In this document: piece after piece, positions 43,278 to 52,159 of the stretch
Numbering within the stretch: position 1 is the first letter of the stretch
How the letters are laid out: each line of letters opens with the position of its first letter
Source of the DNA: JAYUZR01 sp043751595
GTDB lineage: Bacteria; Patescibacteriota; UBA1384; CAILIB01
Length of the DNA: 64,000 nt
Assembly (NCBI GenBank): GCA_043751595.1
Contig: JAYUZR010000042.1
Span: 4,192 to 68,191, forward strand
Direction: 5' to 3'
The notes under the pieces: generated by a model
What the model was told of the DNA's origin: nothing
Seen by the model: the letters and a program-made list of their open reading frames with translations, nothing else
Databases searched by the model: none
Program-made: the position numbers and the translations under genes

Positions 43278-43910
43278 CTAGGCAAGAATATGAGCGATTT
43301 GACGAGCCAAGGCCGCGTGTCCAGCCTCGGTAAGATGCACGCCATCTTCACCGACTTCCATCTCATCAGTGACATCAAGATATCCACAGCCAAGCTCTTC
43401 GCTCACCGTGCGGTATACCGCCAATAGATCGACCGACTTCTTGGTAGCGCCAGTATATTTTCCACCTTGCATGCAATACGGAGTGAGCTCGTTAACCAAC
43501 GGCGGAGATACAACCAAAACGTTAGCCCCCAACCCACGACTCTGAATACGCGCAACCAGCGTGCGCAGCATCTCCCCTACTTCTTCAACCGAGAGAACGT
43601 AATCAGCCTTGAGCTCGTTGGTACCAAGCATCAGCACCACCCAATCAAGTGGAGCATGAGAATCGAGGCAAGGCAGAATATACTCCGCCGCACTTCGCCC
43701 TTCTTTACCTGGACGAGGGTCTTCGCTTTCCAGTGTGCGACTATTCAGCCCCTCTTCAAGAATCTCGAACCCATCTCCCAGTAACCCTTGCAGTACGCCA
43801 GTCCAGCGCAGATTGGCCGGGTAGCGCTCGTGACTAGACCCCGGGATATACCCCCAGGTATTAGAATCGCCAAAACACAGAATGCGGCGGGCTTGTGGGT
43901 TTTGATTCAT
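43278..43910 (-). CDS. SGNH/GDSL-family hydrolase
   Basis: A 210-residue esterase. Block I is ILCFGDSNTWGYIPGS with nucleophile Ser16, block III is LMLGTNELK, and the last block is DGVHLTEAGHAALA with the catalytic Asp and His. No signal peptide, so it probably acts in the cytoplasm. The close relation is to arylesterase-like SGNH hydrolases of bacteria. It overlaps the HD gene by the four bases ATGA (43907-43910), a sign of coupled translation. Confidence 0.92.
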   Translation of the reverse strand: MNQNPQARRILCFGDSNTWGYIPGSSHERYPANLRWTGVLQGLLGDGFEILEEGLNSRTLESEDPRPGKEGRSAAEYILPCLDSHAPLDWVVLMLGTNELKADYVLSVEEVGEMLRTLVARIQSRGLGANVLVVSPPLVNELTPYCMQGGKYTGATKKSVDLLAVYRTVSEELGCGYLDVTDEMEVGEDGVHLTEAGHAALARQIAHILA

Positions 43911-44488
43911 GGCAAGTAACTCGGATTACTAGCCAAAAAATCCATAATTTCATCAAAAAGTGGGGCAAGTTCGGGAGAAATTGAGACCTTTGCCCGCTTC
44001 ATTATCTCAATCTTGGGAATAGTAATATTCTGCTCCCTCCAGAGGCGACCACCATCAAGCATGATATTAAGCATCGGAATAATCTTATCCAACACATACA
44101 CAAACTGGGCCTCGGGCGTTGTATTGGCCTCATATTCGGCAATAGTCTGGCTCATCTCCGGAAAATCGGGGAATTGCTCGGCAATCTTCTCGGCTGCCTC
44201 GCGCTCGCGCGCTTCCTTGCTATCAATACGGGCCTGGTCGCCATGCGCATGGGTATCACCGGCGTAGACCTCAACCAAATCGTGCACTAAGGCAAAGGCG
44301 AACACTTTTTCCATATCTAGCTGAAGGCCTTGTTTCTGAATGAGATACCAGGCAAGCATCGCCAACTGGTAACTATGCTCAGCATCGTTTTCTTTACGGT
44401 CTTCACCGGGAATATAAATGGCTCGCTCTACTTTCTGTAGAGCAACCATAAACTTGGTGAAGTTGAGAGAGGATTCCAGTAAGGACAT
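43907..44488 (-). CDS. HD-domain phosphohydrolase (YfbR/HDDC2-like)
   Basis: A 193-residue HD-domain protein. The metal ligands are in NDAEHSYQLAMLAW (His38), LVHDLVEVYAGDTHAHGDQ (His-Asp pair) and a late VLDKIIPMLNIML Asp. The group includes 5'-nucleotidases such as YfbR and HDDC2, which dephosphorylate deoxynucleoside monophosphates. That is the best guess here. It is the first gene of the four-gene operon and is followed with a four-base overlap by the SGNH hydrolase gene. Confidence 0.92.
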   Translation of the reverse strand: MSLLESSLNFTKFMVALQKVERAIYIPGEDRKENDAEHSYQLAMLAWYLIQKQGLQLDMEKVFAFALVHDLVEVYAGDTHAHGDQARIDSKEAREREAAEKIAEQFPDFPEMSQTIAEYEANTTPEAQFVYVLDKIIPMLNIMLDGGRLWREQNITIPKIEIMKRAKVSISPELAPLFDEIMDFLASNPSYLP

Positions 44489-44529
44489 AGGAAAACTATG
44501 GCCGAACTATTCGCTGAAAGCTAGGTGTT

Positions 44530-46230
44530 TCAGCCAAAGGTAAAGGCAAAAGCGCCAGTACCTGGAGTTACAAAGCGAAGCGTTATCGTGTGATCCCCAC
44601 TCTTCTCAAAGGTAGCCAAGTGATAGAGGCGATCAGAATCAATGGTAAGTGCACCATTTACCACATCTCCCCCCGATACTTTTTCGCCATCAACCAGTAC
44701 TTCAACCTTCCCAGTGGCCCCTGCGGGTGGGTTTATTACAAGATACACATCTTGAGCTTGCACCCGCATTTCTAGCTCCTCGGTACCGGTGGTTGCCATA
44801 ATTCTCTCATCATCCGCCTTCCAGGGACCGGCTATGCGCCACTCACCCGACTTTAGGCTAGTACTCGTTACTAGGCGCTCACGGCGGGCCAAGCCAAGAT
44901 AGGTTTCGGGTGTGCGCTGGCCTTCACTTACATACTTGGTAGTAACTTTTGTGGAGCCAGGAAGTACCGCTGAAGCACTCGCTTCCTTTAATAGGGCCCG
45001 AATATTTGCTTCAGTCTCTTCATACGCCCCTTCCCCAAAGTGGGTATCGCGAACCTTCCCATTGGCATCAATCAAATAATGGGCTGGCCAATATTGATTA
45101 CTGTATGCGCGCCAAGTGGTAAAATCGTTATCTTGGGCGACTGGGTACTTAATCTTAGCATCAGCAATAGCCCGAGCCACATTCTTTGGTTCTTTTTCAA
45201 TGCTAAACTCAGGCGAGTGCACACCAATTACCACAAAACCCTGATCCTTATAGGTGTCATACCATTTGGTGACATACGGCAAGGTTCGCTGGCAATTAAT
45301 GCAGGTGTAGGTCCAGAAATCGATGAGCACTACCTTACCCTTTAGACTGGCGAGTGTGAGCGGATCGCTATTAAGCCAGTTTGTAATACCGGTAAGCTCG
45401 GGGGCAGCACCAAGCACGGGCAGGGTACTACCAGCTACGGTGGCTTTTTTATCGAGAGTAGATGAAGGCTCTGATCCGCTAAACTTCTTCAGTTGATTCT
45501 GCACTAATTCGCTCTGCTCAAGTTGCTGGGTAAGGCCGGCACTAAACTGACTTGGAACCTTAGTAAGTAGCACCGTTTGCAGGGTTCTATCGAGCCCAAA
45601 TAACATTCCAACCGAGGTAAGAATCATAATAGCCCCAAATACCTGCTGAATCCGGGAAGTATACCTGGTAAGAACTTTTACTCGCTTAATAATTCCTTGG
45701 CCGCCGTAAATAAGGGCAAGTAATGGAATGCTCGTGCCAAGCGCGTACGCAGCGGTAATAAAGACGGAAGCAAATGAAACGGTGCTGGTTGCGGCCAGGG
45801 TAATAACCGAAGCTACAATTGGTCCCACGCAAGGAGTCCAGACGAGACCTAAGCTAATACCGACCAGTATTCCTCCCCAAAAGTCGTTTCGCTCTTTTTT
45901 CATTCCATTACTGGCTCCCATAAAACGCCCACTCCAGATCTCGAACATCACCAAGAACTTGGGAACAACCAATACCAAACCAAAAAGCATCAAGACCACA
46001 ATCGCCACTATCCTGAGCGCGTCCGGACTTAAGCCAAACTGCTTAGTAAGATAACTGAGCGAAAGCGTAAAAAAGGTAAAGCTACCAACCAACCCAACCA
46101 CAATTCCTAGTGGACGCTTCTTACCCCCGCTCACTCCTGCCGAAAGTACTACTGGCAATATCGGTAAAATACAGGGGGCAAAAATGGTTGCCATCCCCGC
46201 CAGGAATGAGAAGAGGATAAGAATAATCAC
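44530..46230 (-). CDS. DipZ-type CcdA/thioredoxin fusion
   Basis: About 566 residues. Residues 1 to about 230 form a CcdA/DsbD-like membrane unit (AGMATIFAPCILPILPVVL with the first active Cys, WTPCVGPIV with the second) that moves electrons across the membrane. Then comes an external TlpA-like thioredoxin domain with WTYTCINCQRTLPY and the NQYWPAHYLIDANGKVRDTHFGEG block of DipZ proteins. The last 130 residues are the beta-rich DipZ end domain. The frame is open to 46473, but this would cover the upstream gene. GTG at 46230, ten bases after that gene's stop, places the first membrane helix at the N-terminus. Confidence 0.92.
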   Translation of the reverse strand: MIILILFSFLAGMATIFAPCILPILPVVLSAGVSGGKKRPLGIVVGLVGSFTFFTLSLSYLTKQFGLSPDALRIVAIVVLMLFGLVLVVPKFLVMFEIWSGRFMGASNGMKKERNDFWGGILVGISLGLVWTPCVGPIVASVITLAATSTVSFASVFITAAYALGTSIPLLALIYGGQGIIKRVKVLTRYTSRIQQVFGAIMILTSVGMLFGLDRTLQTVLLTKVPSQFSAGLTQQLEQSELVQNQLKKFSGSEPSSTLDKKATVAGSTLPVLGAAPELTGITNWLNSDPLTLASLKGKVVLIDFWTYTCINCQRTLPYVTKWYDTYKDQGFVVIGVHSPEFSIEKEPKNVARAIADAKIKYPVAQDNDFTTWRAYSNQYWPAHYLIDANGKVRDTHFGEGAYEETEANIRALLKEASASAVLPGSTKVTTKYVSEGQRTPETYLGLARRERLVTSTSLKSGEWRIAGPWKADDERIMATTGTEELEMRVQAQDVYLVINPPAGATGKVEVLVDGEKVSGGDVVNGALTIDSDRLYHLATFEKSGDHTITLRFVTPGTGAFAFTFG

Positions 46231-46240
46231 GGCGAAGGAA

Positions 46241-46789
46241 TTAGAAGGTAAGGACCTGATCAAAGGTAGGAAGAATTGCCTGCTTGGTAGAGGTACCGGT
46301 GGCATCGATCCGAACAAAGAAGGTCTGGTGAGTAATGCCGTACTTCTTTTTAAGATCAGTTGCAGAATCGTAATCAACCTTAATAATAACGGTATTTTTT
46401 CCAAGCTTTGCGAGCTCCGCGGGTGTTTCAAGCTTTTTCTGAATCGCCTGACAATCTGGGCACCACGAAGCATCGAAGAAGTAGACTACGTCTTTACCGT
46501 GATCCTTAACCAGTGCCCGAGCCGCAACCTCGGTGGTGAAGGCGATAAACGAAGCGCCAGCATCTTTGGTCATCGCCATCTTCTCTTGCTCTTCCTTGGC
46601 CATCATCATTTTATCGGAGTCTGCCTTTTCCATTGCCATTTTCTCATCCGCGGTCATCGCCGCTGTGCTGGTGCCCTCTTTTTCCATCATCATCTTATCG
46701 TCATCCTTTTTTACCTGGTTAGCGTAGATTGCTGAACCACCACCGAGAATAACTACTAATACTGCCGCAGGAATAATAAACTTATGCAT
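46241..46789 (-). CDS. Exported thioredoxin-like protein with Met/Lys-rich region
   Basis: A 182-residue protein with one membrane segment (residues 5-25), a charged Met- and Lys-rich stretch (about 27-76, with repeats of DKMMM and EKMAM type) that may bind copper or be a flexible tether, and a thioredoxin domain with WCPDC. As in the protein at 47-499, the cis-proline loop is altered and reads THQTFFVRI. It is ten bases before the DipZ gene and is presumably reduced by it. Together they would keep exported cysteines in order. Confidence 0.9.
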   Translation of the reverse strand: MHKFIIPAAVLVVILGGGSAIYANQVKKDDDKMMMEKEGTSTAAMTADEKMAMEKADSDKMMMAKEEQEKMAMTKDAGASFIAFTTEVAARALVKDHGKDVVYFFDASWCPDCQAIQKKLETPAELAKLGKNTVIIKVDYDSATDLKKKYGITHQTFFVRIDATGTSTKQAILPTFDQVLTF

Positions 46790-46797
46790 GGAATGAA

Positions 46798-47151
46798 TTA
46801 CTGATAACGCTTATACATGAAAGTAATAACCCTCCCCACCGCTGCCAGCCCCAGCACCAGCCAAAACACCATGGCAACATCGGACTTGGGATAGAAAATG
46901 GTAGCAGCCAAAAGTCCAGCAAGTACCGTGTAGAGAGCTGCACTATCTGCCTGCAGGCGCAGGAGTTGCTCTCGCTCATCTTGTTCTGCCCGGGCAATCA
47001 TCAGGTAAGCAACCAAAAGCCCTAAGAGTAAGATGGCCGAAATAATCTGAGTAGAAAGCATACCAATAGTAGGCATCACAAGGCGATCAAGCGCGTACAC
47101 CCCCACCCCAAAAGAAAGTAATAACCCTGAGAGCTTAGTAGATGATGTCAC
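46798..47151 (-). CDS. Hypothetical membrane protein paired with XRE regulator
   Basis: A 117-residue protein with four hydrophobic segments (about 8-26, 33-53, 72-88 and 91-108) and a charged loop AEQDEREQLLRLQADSAALY between the second and third. The pattern, a four-helix protein encoded after a small XRE regulator, recurs in many bacteria, but I know no function. Its ATG overlaps the TGA of the XRE gene (47148-47151), so it is translationally coupled. Confidence 0.8.
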   Translation of the reverse strand: MTSSTKLSGLLLSFGVGVYALDRLVMPTIGMLSTQIISAILLLGLLVAYLMIARAEQDEREQLLRLQADSAALYTVLAGLLAATIFYPKSDVAMVFWLVLGLAAVGRVITFMYKRYQ

Positions 47152-47351
47152 TTGGTACTTGTTAATTGAAAAATATCTTCTACCTTCACCTTAAACAGGT
47201 GGGCCAGCTTAAGTGCTAGTACCACCGAGGGCTGATACTTATTTTGCTCCATGGCGATGATGGTTTGCCGAATTACCCCAATCCCCTCAGCAAGCTCTTG
47301 CTGAGTAAGACTGTGTTCGGCCCGAAGGACTTTAATGCGGTTTTGAAGCAT
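47148..47351 (-). CDS. XRE-family autoregulator
   Basis: A 67-residue helix-turn-helix protein: IKVLRAEHSLTQQELAEGIGVIRQTI with the recognition helix, then PSVVLALKLAHLFKVKVEDIFQL. Two in-frame ATG codons exist, at 47357 and 47351. The second is preferred because TTGACA, 17 bases, TACATT and then exactly six bases lead to it, the leaderless spacing of this genome. A perfect 30-base palindrome covers that promoter, so the protein very likely represses itself and the coupled membrane gene. Confidence 0.92.
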   Translation of the reverse strand: MLQNRIKVLRAEHSLTQQELAEGIGVIRQTIIAMEQNKYQPSVVLALKLAHLFKVKVEDIFQLTSTK

Positions 47352-47353
47352 GC

Positions 47354-47386
47354 ACATAATGTATAGTTAGCTATACATTATGTCAA
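47354..47386 (-). promoter_or_regulatory. Perfect 30-base palindrome over the XRE promoter
   Basis: Arms ACATAATGTATAG and CTATACATTATGT (13 bases each) are separated by TTAG at 47367-47370. On the minus strand TTGACA (47386-47381) and TACATT, 17 bases apart, lie largely within it. Occupancy would block RNA polymerase completely. Confidence 0.88.
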
Positions 47387-47450
47387 ATGTAGGTTACTTA
47401 CTTGCTGAAAAAGAATATAGTGCCGGTAATTCGCTGCGAAACCTACACTT

Positions 47451-48086
47451 ATGGAAGAAGAAATCACCAGCAACCCCGATATCACACCGGTAACCCATCC
47501 TCACCCGCTTTCGCATCACGAAGTGGCGCACGAAAACGATTACCAGACAGAACAAATAGCACTTGCTACTCATCAGGACACCACTCCACAGCAAGTTGCC
47601 AAAGCCACCGTTAGCTTGCCGGTGCCCTTCCCCATTATTGTCAGCCCACTCATCATCTGCCTGCAGGTGGTGGGAATTACGATTGTCTCCAATATCATTC
47701 TCTCTGGAATGATATTCTTTCTCGGTTATTTTGTTGATCTCACCATGCTGGCCACTGGCACTTCGATTGCATTGGTTCTTAACATCGTTCGAGCAACCTT
47801 CTTCTTATATCTGATCTGCGATATCATCACCCGCAACCTTTCCGTGGTCTACTTTGTTCGCGATGGTCATTTAGTTCGCCAAAAAGGGACGATGGATATT
47901 AGCGAGACTGCCTACAGCATGAATGATCTCAAGCAGGTGCGTATCTTTCAGGATACGCTTGGGCGTTTGGGTAACTATGGCACCGTTATTCTTACCTTCC
48001 GTGTTGCACTCGATCCTGTCGAGCTATCCCTTGTGGGAGTACAAAAACCCCAACAGGTTGCGGCAATGTTCACCCCATACGTCTAG
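47451..48086 (+). CDS. Membrane protein with bacterial PH-like domain
   Basis: A 211-residue protein. The first 60 residues are polar and His-rich, probably disordered. Two membrane segments follow (about 62-95 and 100-125). The C-terminal part has the pattern of a bacterial PH (YdbT-like) domain: YFVRDGHLVRQKGTMDISETAYSMNDLKQVRIFQDTLGRLGNYGTVIL. Such domains sit at the inner face of the membrane. Function unknown. TACACT ends one base before the ATG, too close for a leaderless start, so the start is less sure. It is divergent from the XRE pair. Confidence 0.75.
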   Translation: MEEEITSNPDITPVTHPHPLSHHEVAHENDYQTEQIALATHQDTTPQQVAKATVSLPVPFPIIVSPLIICLQVVGITIVSNIILSGMIFFLGYFVDLTMLATGTSIALVLNIVRATFFLYLICDIITRNLSVVYFVRDGHLVRQKGTMDISETAYSMNDLKQVRIFQDTLGRLGNYGTVILTFRVALDPVELSLVGVQKPQQVAAMFTPYV

Positions 48087-48134
48087 CGCACATTTTGATT
48101 TTGTATTGTGGATGCTCGTGCTAGACTGAGGTAC

Positions 48135-49775
48135 ATGAGCAATCCAAATCCGTACACCATCATTATCACCGGCGGCATTGTCTCCGGCATCGGAAAAGGA
48201 ATTACAGCGGCCAGTATTGGCCGTCTTTTAATTAACCGCGGATTTACCGTACGGCCAGTTAAGGCTGACCCCTATTTGAATCGGGATGCTGGCACGATGA
48301 ACCCGTTCCAGCATGGCGAGGTGTTCGTCACCGATGATGGGGCCGAGACCGATTTAGACCTTGGCCATTATGAGCGATTCTTAAACCAAAACCTGACTCG
48401 CAACGCTAATTTTACTAGCGGACTGGTCTACCACTCGGTGATGGAGCTGGAACGGGAGGGAGAATATCTAGGAAAAACCATCCAGGTAATTCCCCACGTT
48501 ACCAATGAGATAAAACGCCGGGTTGCGCTAGGTGCCGAGGATGCTCCCGACTTTTTGACGGTTGAGATTGGCGGCACGGTTGGCGATATTGAGGCCCTCC
48601 CCTTCTTGGAAGCGATGCGCCAATACCGCGACGAAAACCGGACGCGCACCGCAGTGATTCAAGTAGTAAAAATTGATTACCTCTACCCTTCGGGCGAATC
48701 AAAAACCAAGCCAATTCAACATGCGGTAACTAATTTGCGTAGCTACGGGCTGCAACCCGATTTGCTGGTAGTGCGCAGCAAACAACTACCCGAAGACGGA
48801 GAGCTAGAAAAGTTAGCCCTGTTTTGTGGTGTGCCAGTAGAGCGGATTATTCCTGCGCCAGATGTAGATTCTTTGTACGATATTCCGGGGGCGATGGAAA
48901 AGGCCGGGATTACCGAGCAGTTACTGAAGCTGTTTGCCTTGCCTGACCCTGGCGCCAAGGGCACGGCCCATGAGGCATGGAGCACTATTGCCACCAAAGA
49001 AGATGCGCAACAAGGCGAGATACGCGTTGGCTTGGTAGGCAAATATACCCATCATTCCGATGCATACCTATCCGTTTTGGAAGCTATTTCCCATGCCGGA
49101 CTTGCCGCGGGAGTACATACCAAAGTTATTCCGATTGATTCCGAATCTCCCGATCTACTTGATCAAGTATCGACTGTCGATGCCGTGATCGTTCCTGGCG
49201 GATTTGGGAGTCGAGGTATCGAGGGAAAGCTTGCTGCTATCAAGTATGTACGCGAAAAGGGTGTCCCGTTTTTGGGGATTTGCCTAGGACTGCAATTGGC
49301 AGTGATTGAGTATGCGCGGTCGGTGGCCGGACTCACCGAAGCCACCAGTCTGGAGTTTGATGAAACAGCAAAGCTCCCTATTATTACGTTTATACCTGGG
49401 CAAGAAGCTATTCGCCGCAAGGGCGGCACCATGCGTCTGGGCTCGTACCCAGCCCAACTTACCGCCGGAAGCCTGGCTGAAAAAATCTACGAGAAGTATC
49501 GACCCACCGAGATTTCAGATGGGCTGATCGCCGAGCGCCATCGTCATCGCTACGAACTAAACCCTGAACACGTCGAGCAACTAGAAAAAGCGGGCTTGGT
49601 TATTTCCGGGAAACTACCTGAAATTGGCCTGGTCGAGTTCATCGAACTACCGCCTGAGGTGCATCCTTACTTTATTGCCACCCAGGCGCATCCCGAGTTT
49701 AGAAGCCGGCCCGAGCTTGCTCATCCCCTTTTTGCAGGGTTGATTGAGGCGGCAAAGCATTTCATCACTAAGTAA
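48135..49775 (+). CDS. pyrG: CTP synthase
   Basis: A 546-residue CTP synthase, making CTP from UTP, ATP and glutamine. The synthase domain starts IIITGGIVSGIGKGITAASIGRLL and has the KADPYLNRDAGTMNPFQHGEVFVTDDGAETDLDLGHYERF block. The glutaminase domain has the catalytic Cys in FLGICLGLQLAVIE and His-x-Glu in AQAHPEFRSRP. Length is that of the family. The start at 48135 is set by homology and by TAGACT seven bases upstream. The open frame from 48108 is not needed. Confidence 0.97.
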   Translation: MSNPNPYTIIITGGIVSGIGKGITAASIGRLLINRGFTVRPVKADPYLNRDAGTMNPFQHGEVFVTDDGAETDLDLGHYERFLNQNLTRNANFTSGLVYHSVMELEREGEYLGKTIQVIPHVTNEIKRRVALGAEDAPDFLTVEIGGTVGDIEALPFLEAMRQYRDENRTRTAVIQVVKIDYLYPSGESKTKPIQHAVTNLRSYGLQPDLLVVRSKQLPEDGELEKLALFCGVPVERIIPAPDVDSLYDIPGAMEKAGITEQLLKLFALPDPGAKGTAHEAWSTIATKEDAQQGEIRVGLVGKYTHHSDAYLSVLEAISHAGLAAGVHTKVIPIDSESPDLLDQVSTVDAVIVPGGFGSRGIEGKLAAIKYVREKGVPFLGICLGLQLAVIEYARSVAGLTEATSLEFDETAKLPIITFIPGQEAIRRKGGTMRLGSYPAQLTAGSLAEKIYEKYRPTEISDGLIAERHRHRYELNPEHVEQLEKAGLVISGKLPEIGLVEFIELPPEVHPYFIATQAHPEFRSRPELAHPLFAGLIEAAKHFITK

Positions 49776-49812
49776 ATCGAGATACACTAGAATAACTACT
49801 AGCACTATCCCC

Positions 49813-51300
49813 ATGAGCCACGAAGGAGAGTTGAACCAAGAGACGCTGCAGACGGAAACTCCCTATATTTCCTCAGAGCAGATACATGCCACAGAAAAAG
49901 CACGAGAGGCTAATCGAACGATAGTCGACTTAGTAGAGGCAATGAATGGAAGCTCGGTAATGATGCTCATTGAGAGTAACGCAGTTACGGCATCAAACTT
50001 GGCTCTAAAGTTAGCTATCAAAAAAACTCAACCAGAGCTGGCTGAAATTGTTAAGGTGTCTACCGAGCCAGGCGAGATAGTGCGGCAGCTACGTGAGATT
50101 CCGAACAGCACAATAGGAACGAGAGTCGCGTATGGCGAGATCCACAGAGCACTGCTTCGAGAAGATGCTGCAGCCGTAGAAGATATTTCGCAGGCTCTTC
50201 TGCGCCATATCTCCTTTGGGCGTGAATCTGGTGCAGGACTTGTTGAGCTTGAAGAGATTATCTCTGTTCTAGCAAATAGCGGCCACGGCGAGATCGCGCT
50301 CTTGTTCTACCTTAAACTACGAACTCAGTATCGTGATGCCGAAAAATCAGAGCTGGGTGAATGGTCGCAAACCGTTCACGATTTCTATAGGCTGGCAAAG
50401 ATAGCCGCCTCATTATCACGACCTGCAGAAGCACAGCAGTATTTTGATACAGCTGCGGAAATGGATCGAAAGTGGCAGGGAGAGCCAGTATTTGGTGCAA
50501 CCTTCAATGGTGCAACCGCCAAGAGAACCAGGATCGCAGCAAAAGCCGCACAGCTTGGCTTGAATGTATCCCTACCCAACGCAGAGCCAGACCAAAGGAA
50601 AGAGCAGGCAATAATTGATCTTGCCTCTGAGACAGTACTATCCCCTACCAGGATCGATAAGCTAGCCACCGGCTTTATTGAGCGCAAGGGAGTGGATGAA
50701 TCAACTGTTAGCTTCATGGTAGACCGTGCCATTGTTTCGCGAGATCCGGCCATAGTCGCAAGAACCGCTGACTACTTATGCAGACTTATCGCCGCAACCG
50801 AAAAACTCGATGCCCGATCAGAAAAGTTACCCTACCCTTATTACCTTACCCAAACCCTTATCGGCCTCGTCAACGCCTGCCCTACTATTGAACTCATTAC
50901 CAAGGCCAAAAAAACGCTTGATGCAGTGAAAAGTAATGATGGACCAAGACACTTAAGCTTATCAATGCTCGCCAAGGCAGCGACAAAACTTGCAGAAAAA
51001 GAATGGCAGACGGTCGCTACTCATAAAGAGCTTGATCAAGAGCTACAGGGAACCGAATTGCCGGAAATAGGAGCAGTGGATGCAAAAACAGCAGCTCTTC
51101 AAGAAATAAGTAGTCTCGATAATGATGAGGAGCGGGAAGCGATTGAAGGTGCAAAAGCCGAACTCATTGAGCTGGAAAAGAGATTGGGACTAGCTGATAG
51201 CGTCGATGATATCGCGCTTATCCGACAGCGAATCGCCAGCTACACTAGCCAAGAGGCAGCGAGTGTCGCAGGCCAGGTGAATATTCAATCAGGCAGGTAA
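49813..51300 (+). CDS. Hypothetical helical repeat protein
   Basis: An unrecognised 495-residue soluble protein, almost entirely alpha-helical. Parts such as HGEIALLFYLKLRTQYRDAEKSELGEW and FYRLAKIAASLSRPAEAQQYFDTAAEM have TPR-like helix pairs, so it may be a protein-binding scaffold. The C-terminal 60 residues form a charged coil. The frame is open from 49744 and overlaps pyrG; the ATG at 49813, 37 bases after pyrG, is more likely. It ends at a strong bidirectional terminator. Confidence 0.65.
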   Translation: MSHEGELNQETLQTETPYISSEQIHATEKAREANRTIVDLVEAMNGSSVMMLIESNAVTASNLALKLAIKKTQPELAEIVKVSTEPGEIVRQLREIPNSTIGTRVAYGEIHRALLREDAAAVEDISQALLRHISFGRESGAGLVELEEIISVLANSGHGEIALLFYLKLRTQYRDAEKSELGEWSQTVHDFYRLAKIAASLSRPAEAQQYFDTAAEMDRKWQGEPVFGATFNGATAKRTRIAAKAAQLGLNVSLPNAEPDQRKEQAIIDLASETVLSPTRIDKLATGFIERKGVDESTVSFMVDRAIVSRDPAIVARTADYLCRLIAATEKLDARSEKLPYPYYLTQTLIGLVNACPTIELITKAKKTLDAVKSNDGPRHLSLSMLAKAATKLAEKEWQTVATHKELDQELQGTELPEIGAVDAKTAALQEISSLDNDEEREAIEGAKAELIELEKRLGLADSVDDIALIRQRIASYTSQEAASVAGQVNIQSGR

Positions 51301-51346
51301 AGCAAAAGGGCGGGTCGCCTAAACGACCCGCCCCTGCTTTATTTTC
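51301..51346. terminator. Bidirectional terminator
   Basis: The perfect stem GGGCGGGTCG / CGACCCGCCC (51308-51333) with a CCTAAA loop, extended by AGCA / TGCT, then TTTATTTTC. It serves both the gene ending at 51300 and the amidase gene ending at 51339. Confidence 0.92.
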
Positions 51347-52058
51347 TTGACTGCCCACCTTTCTTTCGGTCAGTCAGTAGCTCGTCTTTGCCCGCCGGCC
51401 ACCAACTTCCAGGGCACTCGGTTGCGCTTGCATCCTTATGTCCGATCACTTCCTTGATCTTGAATTTCTTTTGATAACCGGCGATCAGCTTAGCTACTGC
51501 CTTCAGGGCAGCTTGCGTGGGTTTTGAGTCGGCGAAGTTTCCATCAAAGCAGATGGCAATACTCCGCATGTTCTTGCCCCAATCGCCGCAATTCCAGCCG
51601 ACCTCGTCGTCCTTCAAGAGCCGTTCGGTGCTGCCGTCAGCCCGCACCATCCAGTGGTAGGCGTAGAACACTTCAATCTCTTTGCCGTCTACCTTCCGAT
51701 AGTGGCCCGAGTGGGGCGTCCAACCCTTTACCAGTGGGTCAGGGTCATCGATACCATACCGACCGACGTAGAGCCGCTGATACTGAAGGTCGGACAACTC
51801 CTTCCAGGTCATTCCGCCGGTTCCGGCAGTGTGGTGGACAATGATTAGATCCGTGGGAATCTTTCTTTGTTGTTTCTCTGCCTCCCAATTCACCCAGCCT
51901 TTGGGAACGGGCTTGCCATCTTTATCAACGAACCAGTTAACCTGAGTCTGACTGATATCGCCCGTAGAAGCCGCTGCCTGACTGACCGTGTTATTGCAGC
52001 CAACAAGTGCCGATGCAACCAGCAAGATAATTCCTGCCAGTGTTAAAAACTGTCTCAT
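51339..52058 (-). CDS. N-acetylmuramoyl-L-alanine amidase lipoprotein
   Basis: A 239-residue lipoprotein: signal peptide with lipobox ALVGC near residue 21, then a PGRP/Amidase_2 domain. Zinc ligands are in IIVHHTAGTGG (His), VIGHKDASATECPGSWW (His and Cys), and FYAYHWMVRADGSTERL is the middle block. It cuts the bond between muramic acid and the stem peptide, for own-wall remodelling or attack on other cells. The frame is open to 52094. The ATG at 52058 follows GGAGGAGAAG, a strong ribosome site. The gene is richer in G+C than neighbours, as are the GH18 and PEP-CTERM genes. Confidence 0.93.
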   Translation of the reverse strand: MRQFLTLAGIILLVASALVGCNNTVSQAAASTGDISQTQVNWFVDKDGKPVPKGWVNWEAEKQQRKIPTDLIIVHHTAGTGGMTWKELSDLQYQRLYVGRYGIDDPDPLVKGWTPHSGHYRKVDGKEIEVFYAYHWMVRADGSTERLLKDDEVGWNCGDWGKNMRSIAICFDGNFADSKPTQAALKAVAKLIAGYQKKFKIKEVIGHKDASATECPGSWWPAGKDELLTDRKKGGQSRK

Positions 52059-52159
52059 ACTCTTCTCCTCCCCAAGCGGGGTTGCGGGCATCAAGATAAT
52101 GCCAAGGTTCGAACCGGTGTAGCTTTATCAGATTTATTGAAAAATAGCAAAGGCCAACC

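Noticed and set aside
46231..46473. N-terminal extension of the DipZ gene by about 80 codons
   Set aside because: It is simply an alternative frame of the thioredoxin gene upstream; the first membrane helix of CcdA begins at the GTG at 46230.
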